Part shown: positions 8,746 through 18,111 of the stretch, in pieces
How positions within the stretch are numbered: position 1 is the stretch's first letter
How the letters are laid out: each line of letters opens with the position of its first letter
Notes under the pieces: generated by a model
Told to the model about the DNA's origin: nothing
Databases searched by the model: none
The model's input: only the letters and a program-made list of their open reading frames with translations
NCBI GenBank assembly: GCA_963768715.1
Contig: CAVYJC010000005.1
Span: forward strand, 251,790-315,789
DNA from: DATKEJ01 sp963768715
GTDB taxonomy: Bacteria > Bacteroidota > Rhodothermia > Rhodothermales > DATKEJ01
Direction: 5' to 3'
Length of the DNA: 64,000 nucleotides
Translations under genes and position numbers: made by a program

Positions 8746-9771
8746 ATGGAGTCCAAAACAAGAACATCGACGCCAACCGCCGCGACCCTCGAGAAGACTG
8801 TCGTCGTGTCCGGCATTCAGCCTTCCGGCACGCTGCACCTGGGCAACTACTTCGGGGCAATCCGGCAACACATCGCCCTGCACCAGGCGCACGAGTCGTA
8901 TTACTTCATCGTCAACTATCACGCGCTGACGACGCTGAAGGACCCCGAGGCGTTGCGAAAGTATTCCATCGACGTCGCTCTCGATTACCTCGCGCTGGGC
9001 TTCGATCCGGAGGCGAGTGCACTCTTCCTGCAGAGCGACGTGCCGGAGGTGACAGAACTGGCATGGATTCTCTTCTGCGTCACGCCCGTCTCTCAACTCG
9101 AAAAAGGCGTCGCCTTCAAAGAGAAAGTGGCGATGGGACTATCGGCCAATGCCGGTCTGTTCAACTATCCGATTCTGCAGGCCGCCGACATCCTGATTTA
9201 TGGCGGAACGCAGGTGCCCGTCGGCGCCGACCAGAAGCAGAACATCGAGATCACACGCGATGCTGCGATGCGGTTCAACAATACCGTCGGCAGCGAGGTA
9301 CTCCCCGTGCCCGATGCGTACATCCTCGACGATGTGGCCGTCGTGCCGGGCGTCGACGGACGCAAGATGTCCAAGAGCTACAACAACACAATCGGCATCT
9401 TCGACGAGGGAAAGGATCTCAAGCAGAAAGTGATGTCCATCGTGACGGACTCGACGCCGCTCGAAGATCCGAAGGATCCATCCGCTGACAACGTTTTCGC
9501 CCTCATCTCGCTGTTTGCCGACAAACCGACACAAGAGCGCATCGCGGCGGCGTACAGAGCTGGCGGTTACGGCTACGGGCACGCGAAGAAGGAGCTGCTC
9601 GGCCTGATCAACGAGACATTCGGCGAAGCCCGTGAGCGGCGAAGTGAGCTGGCAAAACGGCCGGAGTATGTCATGGACGTACTTCGTGACGGAGCGCGAA
9701 AGGGGCGAACCCGTGCTCGAGAAGTCATGGAACTCGTCCGCGAGAGCATCGGCCTGATTACCACCTACTGA
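8746..9771 (+). CDS. trpS: Tryptophan-tRNA ligase
   Basis: A class Ic aminoacyl-tRNA synthetase of 341 residues that charges tRNA-Trp. Visible motifs are G-I-Q-P-S-G-T-L-H-L-G-N (HIGH-type, about residues 22-33), the P-V-G-A-D-Q-K-Q-N-I-E substrate segment and G-R-K-M-S-K-S (KMSKS, about 205). Length fits the bacterial family. ATG 8746 is chosen over GTG 8737, which overlaps the previous stop codon. Its place between trpE and trpG is notable: synthesis and charging of tryptophan would share one attenuator that itself senses charged tRNA-Trp, forming a feedback loop. The trpG ATG follows after 7 bases. Confidence 0.93.
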   Translation: MESKTRTSTPTAATLEKTVVVSGIQPSGTLHLGNYFGAIRQHIALHQAHESYYFIVNYHALTTLKDPEALRKYSIDVALDYLALGFDPEASALFLQSDVPEVTELAWILFCVTPVSQLEKGVAFKEKVAMGLSANAGLFNYPILQAADILIYGGTQVPVGADQKQNIEITRDAAMRFNNTVGSEVLPVPDAYILDDVAVVPGVDGRKMSKSYNNTIGIFDEGKDLKQKVMSIVTDSTPLEDPKDPSADNVFALISLFADKPTQERIAAAYRAGGYGYGHAKKELLGLINETFGEARERRSELAKRPEYVMDVLRDGARKGRTRAREVMELVRESIGLITTY

Positions 9772-9778
9772 AACAGCC

Positions 9779-10389
9779 ATGATTCTCATCATCGACAACT
9801 ACGACTCGTTCACGTACAACCTCGTGCATCTCGTCGGGCGATACCGCGACGACCTCTCCGTGGTTAGAAACGACGCCGTGTCGGTCGATGACGTCGAAGA
9901 GATGGAACCGGATCTCATCGTGATTTCCCCGGGCCGGGCCGTCCTGCAGACGCCGGAATATCCCTCGAGACGATTCGGAGACTCGGCGGTCGGACGCCCA
10001 TTCTGGGGGTCTGCCTCGGGCATCAGGCCATCGGCGAAGTATTCGGCGGAACGGTGACGTATGCCCCCTCGATCATGCACGGAAAGACGAGTCGCATCCA
10101 TCACGACAATCGCACTATTTTCAAAGACTTAGATGATGGCTTCGAAGCCACTCGATATCACTCTCTCGTCCTCGATCCCGATTCACTTCCCGCCGACCTT
10201 GAAGTATCGGCCCGGTCGGAAGACGGCGTCATCATGGGTATCCGGCATCGGAGTCTTCCCATCGAGGGTGTCCAGTTTCATCCCGAGAGCATCCTCACGG
10301 CTGCCGGTGGACGAATGATCAGCAACTGGCTGGCCTGCTACGGAAGCGGTGTTTCGGTGACCAGGAACCGGTTGGAGGACGCACCATGA
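9779..10389 (+). CDS. trpG: Anthranilate synthase glutamine amidotransferase, one frame shift
   Basis: TrpG hydrolyses glutamine to supply ammonia to TrpE. The protein starts M-I-L-I-I-D-N-Y-D-S-F-T-Y-N, typical of TrpG/PabA. It has the catalytic Cys in G-V-C-L-G-H-Q-A-I-G and the His/Glu pair in Q-F-H-P-E-S. The frame changes near 9930-9936, where one C seems to be missing from the expected P-G-P-G codons; restoring it gives an uninterrupted protein of about 200 residues. The shift sits in a G/C homopolymer context, so a sequencing deletion is the simplest explanation. Its stop overlaps the trpD start (ATGA), which argues for an intact, translationally coupled operon. Confidence 0.88.
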
Positions 10390-11411
10390 GATCCTACTTG
10401 AAGAAGATCGCAGACGGCGAATACCTGACTGCGCTCGAGTCCGAACAGGCGCTTCTCACGATGATGCGTGGAGAAGCCGGCGTCGAAGAAATCGCCGGCT
10501 TCCTGTTGGGTCTTCGCGCCCGTGGCGAGTCGATCGACGAACTGGAAGGATGTGTCCGGGCCATGCGCGCCTGCTGCCTCGCGATCGAGATCGACGACCC
10601 GAACGCAATCGATCTCTGCGGAACGGGCGGCGATCAACTCGGCTCTTTCAACATATCGACGACCGCCTCTTTCGTGGTGGCCGGCGCCGGGGTGACCGTG
10701 GCCAAGCACGGCAATCGCTCCGTTTCGTCGAAGTCTGGATCTGCCGACGTCCTCGAAGCACTCGGCGTGCATACCGTGCTGTCGCCTGAGGGCGTCAGCG
10801 AGTGCATTCGGAAGACGGGCATCGGCTTCCTTTTTGCTCCGACATTTCATCCAGCACTGCGGCACGTCATGCCGGTCCGCCGCGCCCTGGGGGTGCGGAC
10901 GATGTTCAATATCATGGGTCCGATGTGCAACCCGGCCGGTGTTCGCCGCCAGCTCATCGGCGTGTTCGATCCGGACGTTGCGCGCCTTGTCGCGACCATC
11001 CTCCTGAGACTGGGTGCAGAACACGTGATTACGCTGCATGCAAGCGACGGACTGGATGAGATTACGTTGACGGGACCGACGACGCTTCACATTGCCCGAG
11101 CCGGAATGTCGGAGCCGGAAACGGTTCAGTTCAGCCCCGAATCGCTCGGTTTCGGTCTTTCGAATCTCGCGGATCTGAGAGGCGGCTCAGCAGATGACAA
11201 TGCGCAGATCCTCCTCTCGATCCTGCAAGGAGAAACCGGCGCACGGCGAGACATCGTCCTGATCAATGCAGCGCATGCTCTGCTCATCGCGGGTTATTCC
11301 GACGACATTGCGGAATGCCTTGACGCAGCGAGAATCAGTATCGACTCCGGTTCTGCGCAGGCCAAATTGGACGAACTCAGAGAAGCCACCAACCTGCTGA
11401 AGGCAGCTTGA
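10386..11411 (+). CDS. trpD: Anthranilate phosphoribosyltransferase
   Basis: 341 residues, the usual length. It transfers phosphoribosyl from PRPP to anthranilate, the second step of the pathway. The PRPP-binding loop C-G-T-G-G-D (about residues 79-84) is intact, as are the K-H-G-N-R-S-V-S-S-K-S-G-S-A-D segment and the R-x-L-G-V-R-T-x-F-N-I-x-G-P motif. ATG 10386 overlaps the trpG stop by 4 bases. The frame is uninterrupted, unlike the two upstream anthranilate synthase genes. Confidence 0.95.
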   Translation: MRSYLKKIADGEYLTALESEQALLTMMRGEAGVEEIAGFLLGLRARGESIDELEGCVRAMRACCLAIEIDDPNAIDLCGTGGDQLGSFNISTTASFVVAGAGVTVAKHGNRSVSSKSGSADVLEALGVHTVLSPEGVSECIRKTGIGFLFAPTFHPALRHVMPVRRALGVRTMFNIMGPMCNPAGVRRQLIGVFDPDVARLVATILLRLGAEHVITLHASDGLDEITLTGPTTLHIARAGMSEPETVQFSPESLGFGLSNLADLRGGSADDNAQILLSILQGETGARRDIVLINAAHALLIAGYSDDIAECLDAARISIDSGSAQAKLDELREATNLLKAA

Positions 11412-11425
11412 CAACCACCACGGCG

Positions 11426-12247
11426 ATGGACATTCTGAAAACCATACTCAGCGAAACCGACGAGCGGGTGCAACGGGCGAAGGCCACGGCCACGGTCGCC
11501 ATGTTGGAGTCGCTGCCGGCTTTTAGCGCACCGACGCTCTCTCTTGAGAAGGCGCTTCGAGCGCGTCCGGTTTCCATCATCGGAGAAGTGAAGAAGGCTT
11601 CTCCTTCGCGTGGACTCATCCGAGCCGATTTTGACGTTCCTTCGATAGGTCGCGGGTACCGTCGCGGAGGAGCAGCGGCCGTTTCAGTACTGACAGAGCC
11701 GAATCACTTTAAGGGCTCGCTCCTGCATCTATCGGAGCTTCGCCGCTTCGTCGACCTGCCGATTCTGCGAAAGGATTTTATCATCGACGCCTACCAGTTG
11801 GTTGAAGCACGGGCCTTCGGGGCGGACGCCGCTCTCCTGATCGCCGCCGCGCTCGAAAAGACGCAGCTCCACGAATTGCTGGATGCCGCATCCGAGCTAG
11901 GACTCGAATGCCTCGTCGAGGTGCACAATGCCGGGGAGCTCGAAAAGCTGGATATCGATCGGATCCATCTCCTGGGCATCAACAATCGAGACCTGACGAC
12001 CTTCGAGGTCGACGTCAACCAGACGGCTCGCCTTTTGCCTCAACTTCCGGCGCACGTAACCGTGGTCTCGGAGAGTGGATTCAACTCCGCGGACCAGCTA
12101 GCCTCGCTTTGCGACGCCGGCGTACACGGATTTCTCATCGGAGAGGCCCTGATGCGGCAGCGCGATGTGGAGCATACGCTGCGAACACTCGTCACAGAGG
12201 CCCAGGGATTGCTAAGTAAACGCACCAAGCTGCGACTGGTCGGTTAG
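11426..12247 (+). CDS. trpC: Indole-3-glycerol-phosphate synthase
   Basis: About 273 residues of (beta/alpha)8 type. It closes the indole ring from CdRP. Visible motifs include G-E-V-K-K-A-S-P-S-R-G (catalytic Lys, N-terminal third), L-R-K-D-F-I-I-D, G-I-N-N-R-D-L-T-T-F and S-E-S-G-F. ATG 11426 gives the usual N-terminus. A TTG at 11408 overlaps the trpD stop (TTGA) and would add six residues, so translation may in fact start there by coupling. TrpC and TrpF are separate proteins here, not fused as in enteric bacteria. Confidence 0.93.
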   Translation: MDILKTILSETDERVQRAKATATVAMLESLPAFSAPTLSLEKALRARPVSIIGEVKKASPSRGLIRADFDVPSIGRGYRRGGAAAVSVLTEPNHFKGSLLHLSELRRFVDLPILRKDFIIDAYQLVEARAFGADAALLIAAALEKTQLHELLDAASELGLECLVEVHNAGELEKLDIDRIHLLGINNRDLTTFEVDVNQTARLLPQLPAHVTVVSESGFNSADQLASLCDAGVHGFLIGEALMRQRDVEHTLRTLVTEAQGLLSKRTKLRLVG

Positions 12248-12249
12248 CC

Positions 12250-12897
12250 GTGGGGAATGTGCGGGTCAAAATTTGCGGAATCACGAATCTGGCAGACGCC
12301 CGCTATTGCGCGGGAGCTGGAGCTGAATACCTCGGCTTCATTCAGTCGACCGCGAGCCCCCGCTACGTCGATCCCGATACCGCAAGACAGATCATCGACT
12401 GGGTCGCTGGCGTCAAAACGGTGGGCGTCTTCGTGAATGCAGACGTCGATCTCGTCAACTCGGTATCGTCCTCGACGGGCTTCGACCTGGTCCAGTTGCA
12501 CGGGGACGAGTCCCCGGACTACTGCTCCCACATCAATCGACCCGTTGTGAAGGCCATCCGCGTGCGAAATGATGAGCAAGCCGAACAAGTCGGAGAGCGA
12601 CTCGAACGGTACTTGCCCCACGTCAGTGCATTCTTGTTCGACACCTACGTCGAGAATGTGAGCGGTGGCACAGGAAAGACCTTCCCGTGGTCGATCGTCT
12701 CGGGCATTCGTTCCGAGATCCCTGTGTTCCTTGCCGGCGGACTGAATCCTGGTAACGTAGCCGATGCAGTCCAGACGGTTCGTCCTTTCGGCATCGATAT
12801 CTCGAGCGGGGTGGAGTCTGCTCCGGGGCAAAAGGATTTCGAGGCAGTCGACCGTTTGTTCGAGGCATTGGCGGCATTCAGGGAGGTGGCACCATGA
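12250..12897 (+). CDS. trpF: Phosphoribosylanthranilate isomerase
   Basis: 215 residues, a normal length for free-standing TrpF, which catalyses the Amadori rearrangement of PRA to CdRP. The start motif V-K-I-C-G-I-T carries the catalytic Cys. The G-V-F-V-N, L-V-Q-L-H-G-D-E and F-L-A-G-G-L-N-P-G-N-V strands are all present, and the phosphate-binding end reads G-I-D-I-S-S-G-V-E. The start is a GTG at 12250, three codons before V-K-I-C. Its last codons overlap the trpB start (ATGA at 12894). Confidence 0.93.
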   Translation: MGNVRVKICGITNLADARYCAGAGAEYLGFIQSTASPRYVDPDTARQIIDWVAGVKTVGVFVNADVDLVNSVSSSTGFDLVQLHGDESPDYCSHINRPVVKAIRVRNDEQAEQVGERLERYLPHVSAFLFDTYVENVSGGTGKTFPWSIVSGIRSEIPVFLAGGLNPGNVADAVQTVRPFGIDISSGVESAPGQKDFEAVDRLFEALAAFREVAP

Positions 12898-14084
12898 CAT
12901 TTGGCGACTATCCGGACGCATTTGGCCGATTCGGCGACTTCGGCGGGATCTACCTGCCGGAGATACTTTCGAGACCGGTCGCCGAGTTGACGGAGGCGTA
13001 CGAAGCGATAAGAAATGATCCCGATTTCGTGAGTGAATTCGAGGAGTTGCTCCGTGTATACGTTGGCCGGCCAACCCCTTTGACCCCGACGCCGCGACTT
13101 GCCGCTTCGGTCGGGCTGCGTCGCATTTTCCTGAAGCGGGAAGATCTTTGCCATACGGGAGCGCACAAGATCAACAACACGATCGGCCAGATCCTGTTGG
13201 CCCGGCGCATGGGCAAGCAAAGGATTATTGCAGAAACTGGAGCGGGACAGCACGGCGTAGCGACAGCGACGGTTTGCGCCCGATTCGGAATGGACTGCGT
13301 CGTGTATATGGGGGAGGAGGACGTGGCGAGGCAACGGCTGAACGTACTCCGCATGGAACTACTCGGCGCCGAGGTGCGACCCGTATCGAGTGGGAGCCGG
13401 ACCCTGAAAGATGCGACAAATGAAGCACTTCGCGACTGGGTTCGCAACGTCGATACCACCCACTACTTGATCGGATCGGTGGTCGGTCCCCACCCCTACC
13501 CTGCCATGGTGCGCGATTTCCAGAGCGTGATCGGGCACGAAACCATGGAGCAGATGGCGGAAGCAACCGGAACGACCGACCCCGACGTCATCGTGGCCTG
13601 CGTCGGCGGAGGCTCGAACGCCATGGGCATCTTCTACCCCTACCTCGACCGGGACGTGGCCCTCGTCGGCGTCGAGGCCGCAGGCGAAGGACTCGACAAG
13701 CGCCATGCCGCGACGTTGACCCTTGGACGACCCGGCATCCTGCACGGCGCAATGAGCTTCCTGCTGCAGGATGAGAATGGACAGATCGAGCTCGCCCATT
13801 CGGTTTCGGCGGGACTCGATTATCCCGGCGTTGGACCCGAGCATGCTTTCCTCAAGAGCGCGGAGCGCGTTCGCTATTTGACGGCGACAGACGAGGAGGC
13901 CCTCGATGCCGTTCGCCTCCTGTCGCGCACCGAGGGCATCATCCCAGCGCTGGAAACGGCCCATGCGGTGGCCGCCCTCCCGGAAATTGCCACGTTGTTC
14001 GGTGCCGACGCGACCGTTGTCCTGAACTGCTCGGGACGCGGGGACAAGGATATGTGGACCATTGCCGGAGTGAACGATGATTAG
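12894..14084 (+). CDS. trpB: Tryptophan synthase beta chain
   Basis: 396 residues. The PLP enzyme joins indole and serine. The PLP lysine is in H-K-I-N-N-T-I-G-Q (about residue 87), followed by E-T-G-A-G-Q-H-G-V-A-T-A; the phosphate-binding G-G-G-S-N-A lies in the middle and the C-S-G-R-G-D-K-D motif at the end. It is the classical TrpB1 type that pairs with TrpA, consistent with the adjoining trpA, whose start overlaps by 8 bases. Start ATG overlaps the trpF stop. Confidence 0.96.
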   Translation: MTFGDYPDAFGRFGDFGGIYLPEILSRPVAELTEAYEAIRNDPDFVSEFEELLRVYVGRPTPLTPTPRLAASVGLRRIFLKREDLCHTGAHKINNTIGQILLARRMGKQRIIAETGAGQHGVATATVCARFGMDCVVYMGEEDVARQRLNVLRMELLGAEVRPVSSGSRTLKDATNEALRDWVRNVDTTHYLIGSVVGPHPYPAMVRDFQSVIGHETMEQMAEATGTTDPDVIVACVGGGSNAMGIFYPYLDRDVALVGVEAAGEGLDKRHAATLTLGRPGILHGAMSFLLQDENGQIELAHSVSAGLDYPGVGPEHAFLKSAERVRYLTATDEEALDAVRLLSRTEGIIPALETAHAVAALPEIATLFGADATVVLNCSGRGDKDMWTIAGVNDD

Positions 14085-14898
14085 GCGTCACCTCGAATCC
14101 CTGATCAACCGGGGCGAAAAAGCTATGGGGCTCTTCGTCACGGCGGGATTTCCGGAACGGAGTGCAACGGTCCCGCTCATGCGGGCTTTGTCGGAGGGTG
14201 GGGCTGATTTCATCGAGCTCGGCATGCCGTTCAGCGATCCGGTCGGCGAGGGCGTGCCGATTCAACGATCGAGTGAAATCGCTTTACGCAACGGGATCAC
14301 GATCAACGACGCGTTCGAGGCGACGGCGGCTTTCAAAGCGTCCGACGACACACCGGTTCTGTTGATGGGCTACGCCAATCCGATCCATGCTTACGGACCG
14401 GATTCTTTCTGTCGCGCCGCCGTAGACGCCGGCGTAGACGGCTTGATTCTTGCCGACATATCGCTCGAATCGGCCGCGTTGATCCAGGATTCGGCCCGCG
14501 AAGCAGGGCTCGAGTTGGTATTCCTCGTCGCGCCGGGAACGCCGGATGATCGTGTGCGACGCATCGACGATGCCGCAACCGGATTCGTCTACGCGGTGTC
14601 CACCTCCGGTCTGACCGGAGATTCACTGGAGGCACTCGCGCCAATCCAGGCCTATTTGCGGCGCGTCAAGTCTCTGGTGGTTCAGAATCCTCTCCTCGTC
14701 GGGTTCGGGATCGACAGATATGAGGTTGCGAGGGAACTTTGCCGCCATACGGACGGGTTCATAGTCGGCTCGGCACTCATCCGACGCATCGAATCTCTGT
14801 GGGCGAACTCATCTCTCTCTCAGGAGGCGCGACTCGGCGGCGTTGCCGAATTTGCAAGGGGTCTCAAACACGGAGAGCCCCAGGTCAATCTCAAGTGA
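14077..14898 (+). CDS. trpA: Tryptophan synthase alpha chain
   Basis: 273 residues of (beta/alpha)8 type. It cleaves indole-3-glycerol phosphate and channels indole to TrpB. Catalytic acids are visible in F-I-E-L-G-M-P-F-S-D-P (Glu and Asp). The loop G-T-P-D-D-R-V-R, the segment F-V-Y-A-V-S-T-S-G-L-T-G and the phosphate-binding G-F-G-I and I-V-G-S-A-L-I-R strands are present. It completes the pathway gene set; the next gene starts only 4 bases after its stop, so the transcript may continue. Confidence 0.95.
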   Translation: MIRRHLESLINRGEKAMGLFVTAGFPERSATVPLMRALSEGGADFIELGMPFSDPVGEGVPIQRSSEIALRNGITINDAFEATAAFKASDDTPVLLMGYANPIHAYGPDSFCRAAVDAGVDGLILADISLESAALIQDSAREAGLELVFLVAPGTPDDRVRRIDDAATGFVYAVSTSGLTGDSLEALAPIQAYLRRVKSLVVQNPLLVGFGIDRYEVARELCRHTDGFIVGSALIRRIESLWANSSLSQEARLGGVAEFARGLKHGEPQVNLK

Positions 14899-14902
14899 CG
14901 AA

Positions 14903-16024
14903 ATGACGACAACCCCGTTCCTGCGCAAGCTCCCTCAACTCATCTTCCTATTGGCGGTCGCCGCGATCTCGGGGTGCAGCGGGGGCGACCGTCGTCCCCC
15001 GGCCACCGGTAAGGAGGGTGTGATTACCGTCGTGATGAGTAACCCCGCGTGGGGAGGGCCTGTTGGCGATGCGGTCCGTGCGGAGCTTGGTAAGCCGATC
15101 CAGACACTCCCACTGCCTGAGCCGGCGTTCGACCTCGAACAGTACGATCTGACGACGAGCGACCTTTTCAGAAAGGTCATCAAGAAGCGGAAATACATTC
15201 TTTTCGCGGCTTCGCTCGACGAGGAGTCGAACGTGGCCAAGTACATCCGTTCTGGAATAAACGACAGCACGCTGGCGCACATTCGCGCGGGCGAATCAGG
15301 CATCATGAAGCGCCCGAATGCATGGTACCGGAAGCAGCTCGTTGTCTACGCCATCGCGCCGACCCAGGAGGACCTCATCAAGCAGATAACGGAGAGAGGC
15401 GAGGATCTCCGGTACGTGTTCAACGAATCGACGCGTGAGCGACTGACAGATCGGATGTTCGAGCGCATGGAGCAAACCGACCTCGAAGACACGCTCATGG
15501 ACCACCACGACTTCACGGTGAACGTGCAACACGACTATTTCATCGCGCAGGACACGTTGAACTTTGTCCGGTTGCGGCGCGTCCTTTCCGATACGTGGCG
15601 TGACATGTTCATCTACTACATAGAGAACGCAAATCCGAACCTGATCACGGAGGACTGGATCCTTGCCACGCGTGATTCGCTGACTGAGAAGTTGGTCCGC
15701 GGCAGCTGGGACAGCTCTTACGTAGAGATCGACCGGCGCCGTCCGATCACATCCGAGAACATCAATTTCCTCGGTCGGTACGGTTTCGAAACGCGTGCGC
15801 TCTGGCATATGACCAAGGACGCCATGGGAGGGCCGGTCCTCAACTACACGTTTTACGATGAGAAGCAGCGGCGCATCTACATGATCGACGGCATGGTGTT
15901 CGCTCCGAACTTCGACAAGCGCGAGTTTCTTCGTCAGGTCGAAGTCGTCGCATACACTTTCCGAACGCGCCAGGATGAAGAGATGGCCGGCACCGACAAA
16001 TCCGAAAAGGGCAAGAAGTCATGA
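14903..16024 (+). CDS. DUF4837-family lipoprotein
   Basis: A 373-residue lipoprotein. ATG 14903 precedes a hydrophobic segment and a lipobox ending I-S-G-C (Cys 25). The mature part begins G-V-I-T-V-V-M-S-N-P-A-W-G-G-P-V-G-D-A-V-R, the hallmark start of the Bacteroidota DUF4837 family, whose function is unknown. Its position 4 bases after trpA suggests shared transcription, with no evident metabolic link. The next lipoprotein gene overlaps its stop by 4 bases. The C-terminal residues are Lys/Glu-rich and probably disordered. Confidence 0.8.
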   Translation: MTTTPFLRKLPQLIFLLAVAAISGCSGGDRRPPATGKEGVITVVMSNPAWGGPVGDAVRAELGKPIQTLPLPEPAFDLEQYDLTTSDLFRKVIKKRKYILFAASLDEESNVAKYIRSGINDSTLAHIRAGESGIMKRPNAWYRKQLVVYAIAPTQEDLIKQITERGEDLRYVFNESTRERLTDRMFERMEQTDLEDTLMDHHDFTVNVQHDYFIAQDTLNFVRLRRVLSDTWRDMFIYYIENANPNLITEDWILATRDSLTEKLVRGSWDSSYVEIDRRRPITSENINFLGRYGFETRALWHMTKDAMGGPVLNYTFYDEKQRRIYMIDGMVFAPNFDKREFLRQVEVVAYTFRTRQDEEMAGTDKSEKGKKS

Positions 16025-16377
16025 GGCGGATCGGAGTTGCATTCTTCCTCGCTGTCGCCGGGGGAGGCTGCGCGGGGAACGGGGCTTCGGGACCTACAGT
16101 GCCTGACAGCCTGCTTGTCGACGCCATCGTGGCCGTCTATTCGTCCACGGCCAAGGCGCACCTCGAAGGCACGGATCCCGATTCAGCGCGTTTCGAGGCG
16201 GCCAGACGACTCGGGCTGGATACCGCTACCGTGAATCGCACCATCGAGTATCTCGCCGATAACCCCGATTCGGCGGCCGCTGTCTATCAGCGCGCACTCG
16301 ACTCGCTCATAATGATCGAGAGAGATCTCAAAGCGGCGCCCGACCTCGATTCCTTGAAGGCGCACATCCGCGGATGA
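16021..16377 (+). CDS. Small lipoprotein, DUF4296-like
   Basis: 118 residues with a signal peptide and lipobox G-G-G-C (Cys 17). The mature part is acidic and helical, with the layout of the DUF4296 family common in Bacteroidota: a D-x-L-L-V-D-A-I-V-A-V-Y segment, then a helix, then Y-L-A-D-N-P-D-S-A-A-A-V-Y-Q-R-A-L-D-S-L. In that group DUF4296 genes usually encode outer-membrane or periplasmic lipoproteins of unknown role. It overlaps the DUF4837 gene by ATGA, so the two are probably co-translated. Confidence 0.6.
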   Translation: MRRIGVAFFLAVAGGGCAGNGASGPTVPDSLLVDAIVAVYSSTAKAHLEGTDPDSARFEAARRLGLDTATVNRTIEYLADNPDSAAAVYQRALDSLIMIERDLKAAPDLDSLKAHIRG

Positions 16378-16429
16378 ATCCGGGGATACCTATCTTCCAC
16401 CCGTCCGACCACCCCGGCGTCAATTTCTC

Positions 16430-17419
16430 ATGCTGAACTACATCTGGGCGGGACTCATCATACTCAGCTTGCTCTTCGCGGCTGTTTCGGACATTCGTGA
16501 CTTTTCGGCCGACACGTATCGAAACGGCGAGTCTCTGCCGGTCACCGTCGAATTCGATGCGCCCTACGCTCCGTCCGCTCGGAGGCAGAACGTCCATGTC
16601 ACGATCTCAGGAGACGACTACGCCTCATTCTATGGCACGGAAGCGCCGTCTTTGCCTGTGTTTGAGGGCGTTCTTGTTCAATCGGAGCGGGGACGAGAGC
16701 TTCGCTTTGCCTCGGGAGCAAAGCTCCCCGAGCCGCTGTCGACCGTTCGTGACTTCACGGCCAAGCGAGATCCGGAGCTGCTTGCCACACTGCACGGGAA
16801 TCCGGCATCCGGAGACACGCTTTTCACCGGGGGCGCCGAGTTTCGGCCCGTTCACTTCGTAAAAATGAATGCGATCGGTGCGGCCGCTTTGGAGTTCGCG
16901 CAGACAGCGGTCACGATCGCGTTGGGCTTGATCGGCGTGCTGGCGCTGTGGCTGGGACTTTTGCGGATCGGAGAGAGCGCCGGACTGATCGACGCGCTGG
17001 TGAAAGTCGTCCAGCCCGTACTGCGCCCGATCTTTCCGGAGATCCCAAAAGGGCATCCCGCCATGGGCATGATTGCTTTGAACATGACGGCCAACATGCT
17101 CGGACTGGGAAATGCGGCGACGCCGATGGGGATCAAGGCGATGGAGGAGCTCCAGACACTCAATTCCGATCCTGAAACGGCGACGAACGCGCAGGTCACG
17201 CTGCTTGCGCTCGCGACCGGCAGCGTCCAGCTCGTGCCGCCGACGCTTCTGGTAGCCGTCATGGGGCTTCAGATTAACCAGCTGATCTTCGCAATTATTA
17301 TTGCCACGACTATTTCGACAACATGCGGCGTCGTGGCGGCTAAATTGCTGCAGCGGACCAAATGGTACCGCACGTCCGAGCCGAAGCCGATCGGCGATGC
17401 AAACGGTGGGGAGGCTTGA
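16430..17419 (+). CDS. spmA: Nucleoside-recognition (Gate) membrane protein, SpmA-like
   Basis: 329 residues. The N-terminal 130 residues hold one membrane segment and an extracytoplasmic insertion; the C-terminal part is a Gate/nucleoside-recognition domain. The latter has several helices with G-H-P-A-M-G-M-I-A-L-N-M-T-A-N-M-L-G-L-G-N-A-A-T-P-M-G, which is diagnostic of spore maturation protein A. In non-sporulating bacteria these proteins are membrane components of unknown transport function. SpmB follows after 3 bases, as in most genomes, so a heteromeric complex is likely. Confidence 0.85.
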   Translation: MLNYIWAGLIILSLLFAAVSDIRDFSADTYRNGESLPVTVEFDAPYAPSARRQNVHVTISGDDYASFYGTEAPSLPVFEGVLVQSERGRELRFASGAKLPEPLSTVRDFTAKRDPELLATLHGNPASGDTLFTGGAEFRPVHFVKMNAIGAAALEFAQTAVTIALGLIGVLALWLGLLRIGESAGLIDALVKVVQPVLRPIFPEIPKGHPAMGMIALNMTANMLGLGNAATPMGIKAMEELQTLNSDPETATNAQVTLLALATGSVQLVPPTLLVAVMGLQINQLIFAIIIATTISTTCGVVAAKLLQRTKWYRTSEPKPIGDANGGEA

Positions 17420-17422
17420 GAC

Positions 17423-17965
17423 ATGGAAACCTTCCGCACCGTACTCAATCTCGTCTCCTACTTCGTGATTCCGGTCCTGATCGTCGGATTCCCACTATAC
17501 GGATTGATCAAAAAGGTGCCGGTCTACGAGGAGTTCGTCGAAGGCGCCAAAGATGGCTTCAAAGTCGCCGTGATGATCATCCCGTATTTGGTGGCCATCC
17601 TTTTCGCCATCGCCATGTTCCGTGCGAGCGGCGCAATGGATTTTCTGATCGAGGGACTGCGCCCGGTGCTGGGACTCATCGGGATGCCTCCGGAGATGAT
17701 TCCCATGGCCATCGTGCGCCCCCTTACCGGTTCGGGCTCGGCGGCCATCGTGCTGGACATGATCAACCAGTATGGGGAAGACTCGATTCTCGTCAAGATG
17801 GCGGCGACGATGTTCGGATCTACGGAAACGACGTTCTACGTGATTGCTGTGTATTTCGGCGCCGTAAACATCAAGAAGACGCGGCATGCGGTGCCGGCAG
17901 GGCTTATCGCGGATTTCGCGGCCTTGTTTGCATCCATTTGGATTGTGAGGCTGCTGTTTGGGTGA
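17423..17965 (+). CDS. spmB: Nucleoside-recognition (Gate) membrane protein, SpmB-like
   Basis: 180 residues with about five membrane helices. It has the SpmB motifs V-P-V-Y-E-E-F-V-E-G-A-K-D-G-F near residue 35 and R-P-L-T-G-S-G-S-A-A-I-V in the middle. It starts 3 bases after spmA. The same pair occurs widely outside spore-formers, so no sporulation role is implied. A period-7 repeat array begins 2 bases after the stop codon. Confidence 0.87.
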   Translation: METFRTVLNLVSYFVIPVLIVGFPLYGLIKKVPVYEEFVEGAKDGFKVAVMIIPYLVAILFAIAMFRASGAMDFLIEGLRPVLGLIGMPPEMIPMAIVRPLTGSGSAAIVLDMINQYGEDSILVKMAATMFGSTETTFYVIAVYFGAVNIKKTRHAVPAGLIADFAALFASIWIVRLLFG

Positions 17966-17967
17966 GC

Positions 17968-17995
17968 GTGCGAGGTGCGAAGTGCTGAGTGCCGG
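17968..17995. repeat. Period-7 array, GTGCGAR unit (4 units)
   Basis: GTGCGAG, GTGCGAA, GTGCTGA, GTGCCGG follow directly after the spmB stop. This array resembles the one after the PAP2 gene at 45655, which also starts 2 bases after a stop codon. Confidence 0.8.
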
Positions 17996-18111
17996 CGTGG
18001 AGCCTGCTCCGAGCGAGCCTAAGTCTAGGAAGAGCGAACTGCGTCAGCCGAGCGACGAATCGAAGTATCCCGCCTGGGCGAGGCCAAGATTTGAAGTCGG
18101 TGTATTGATGT

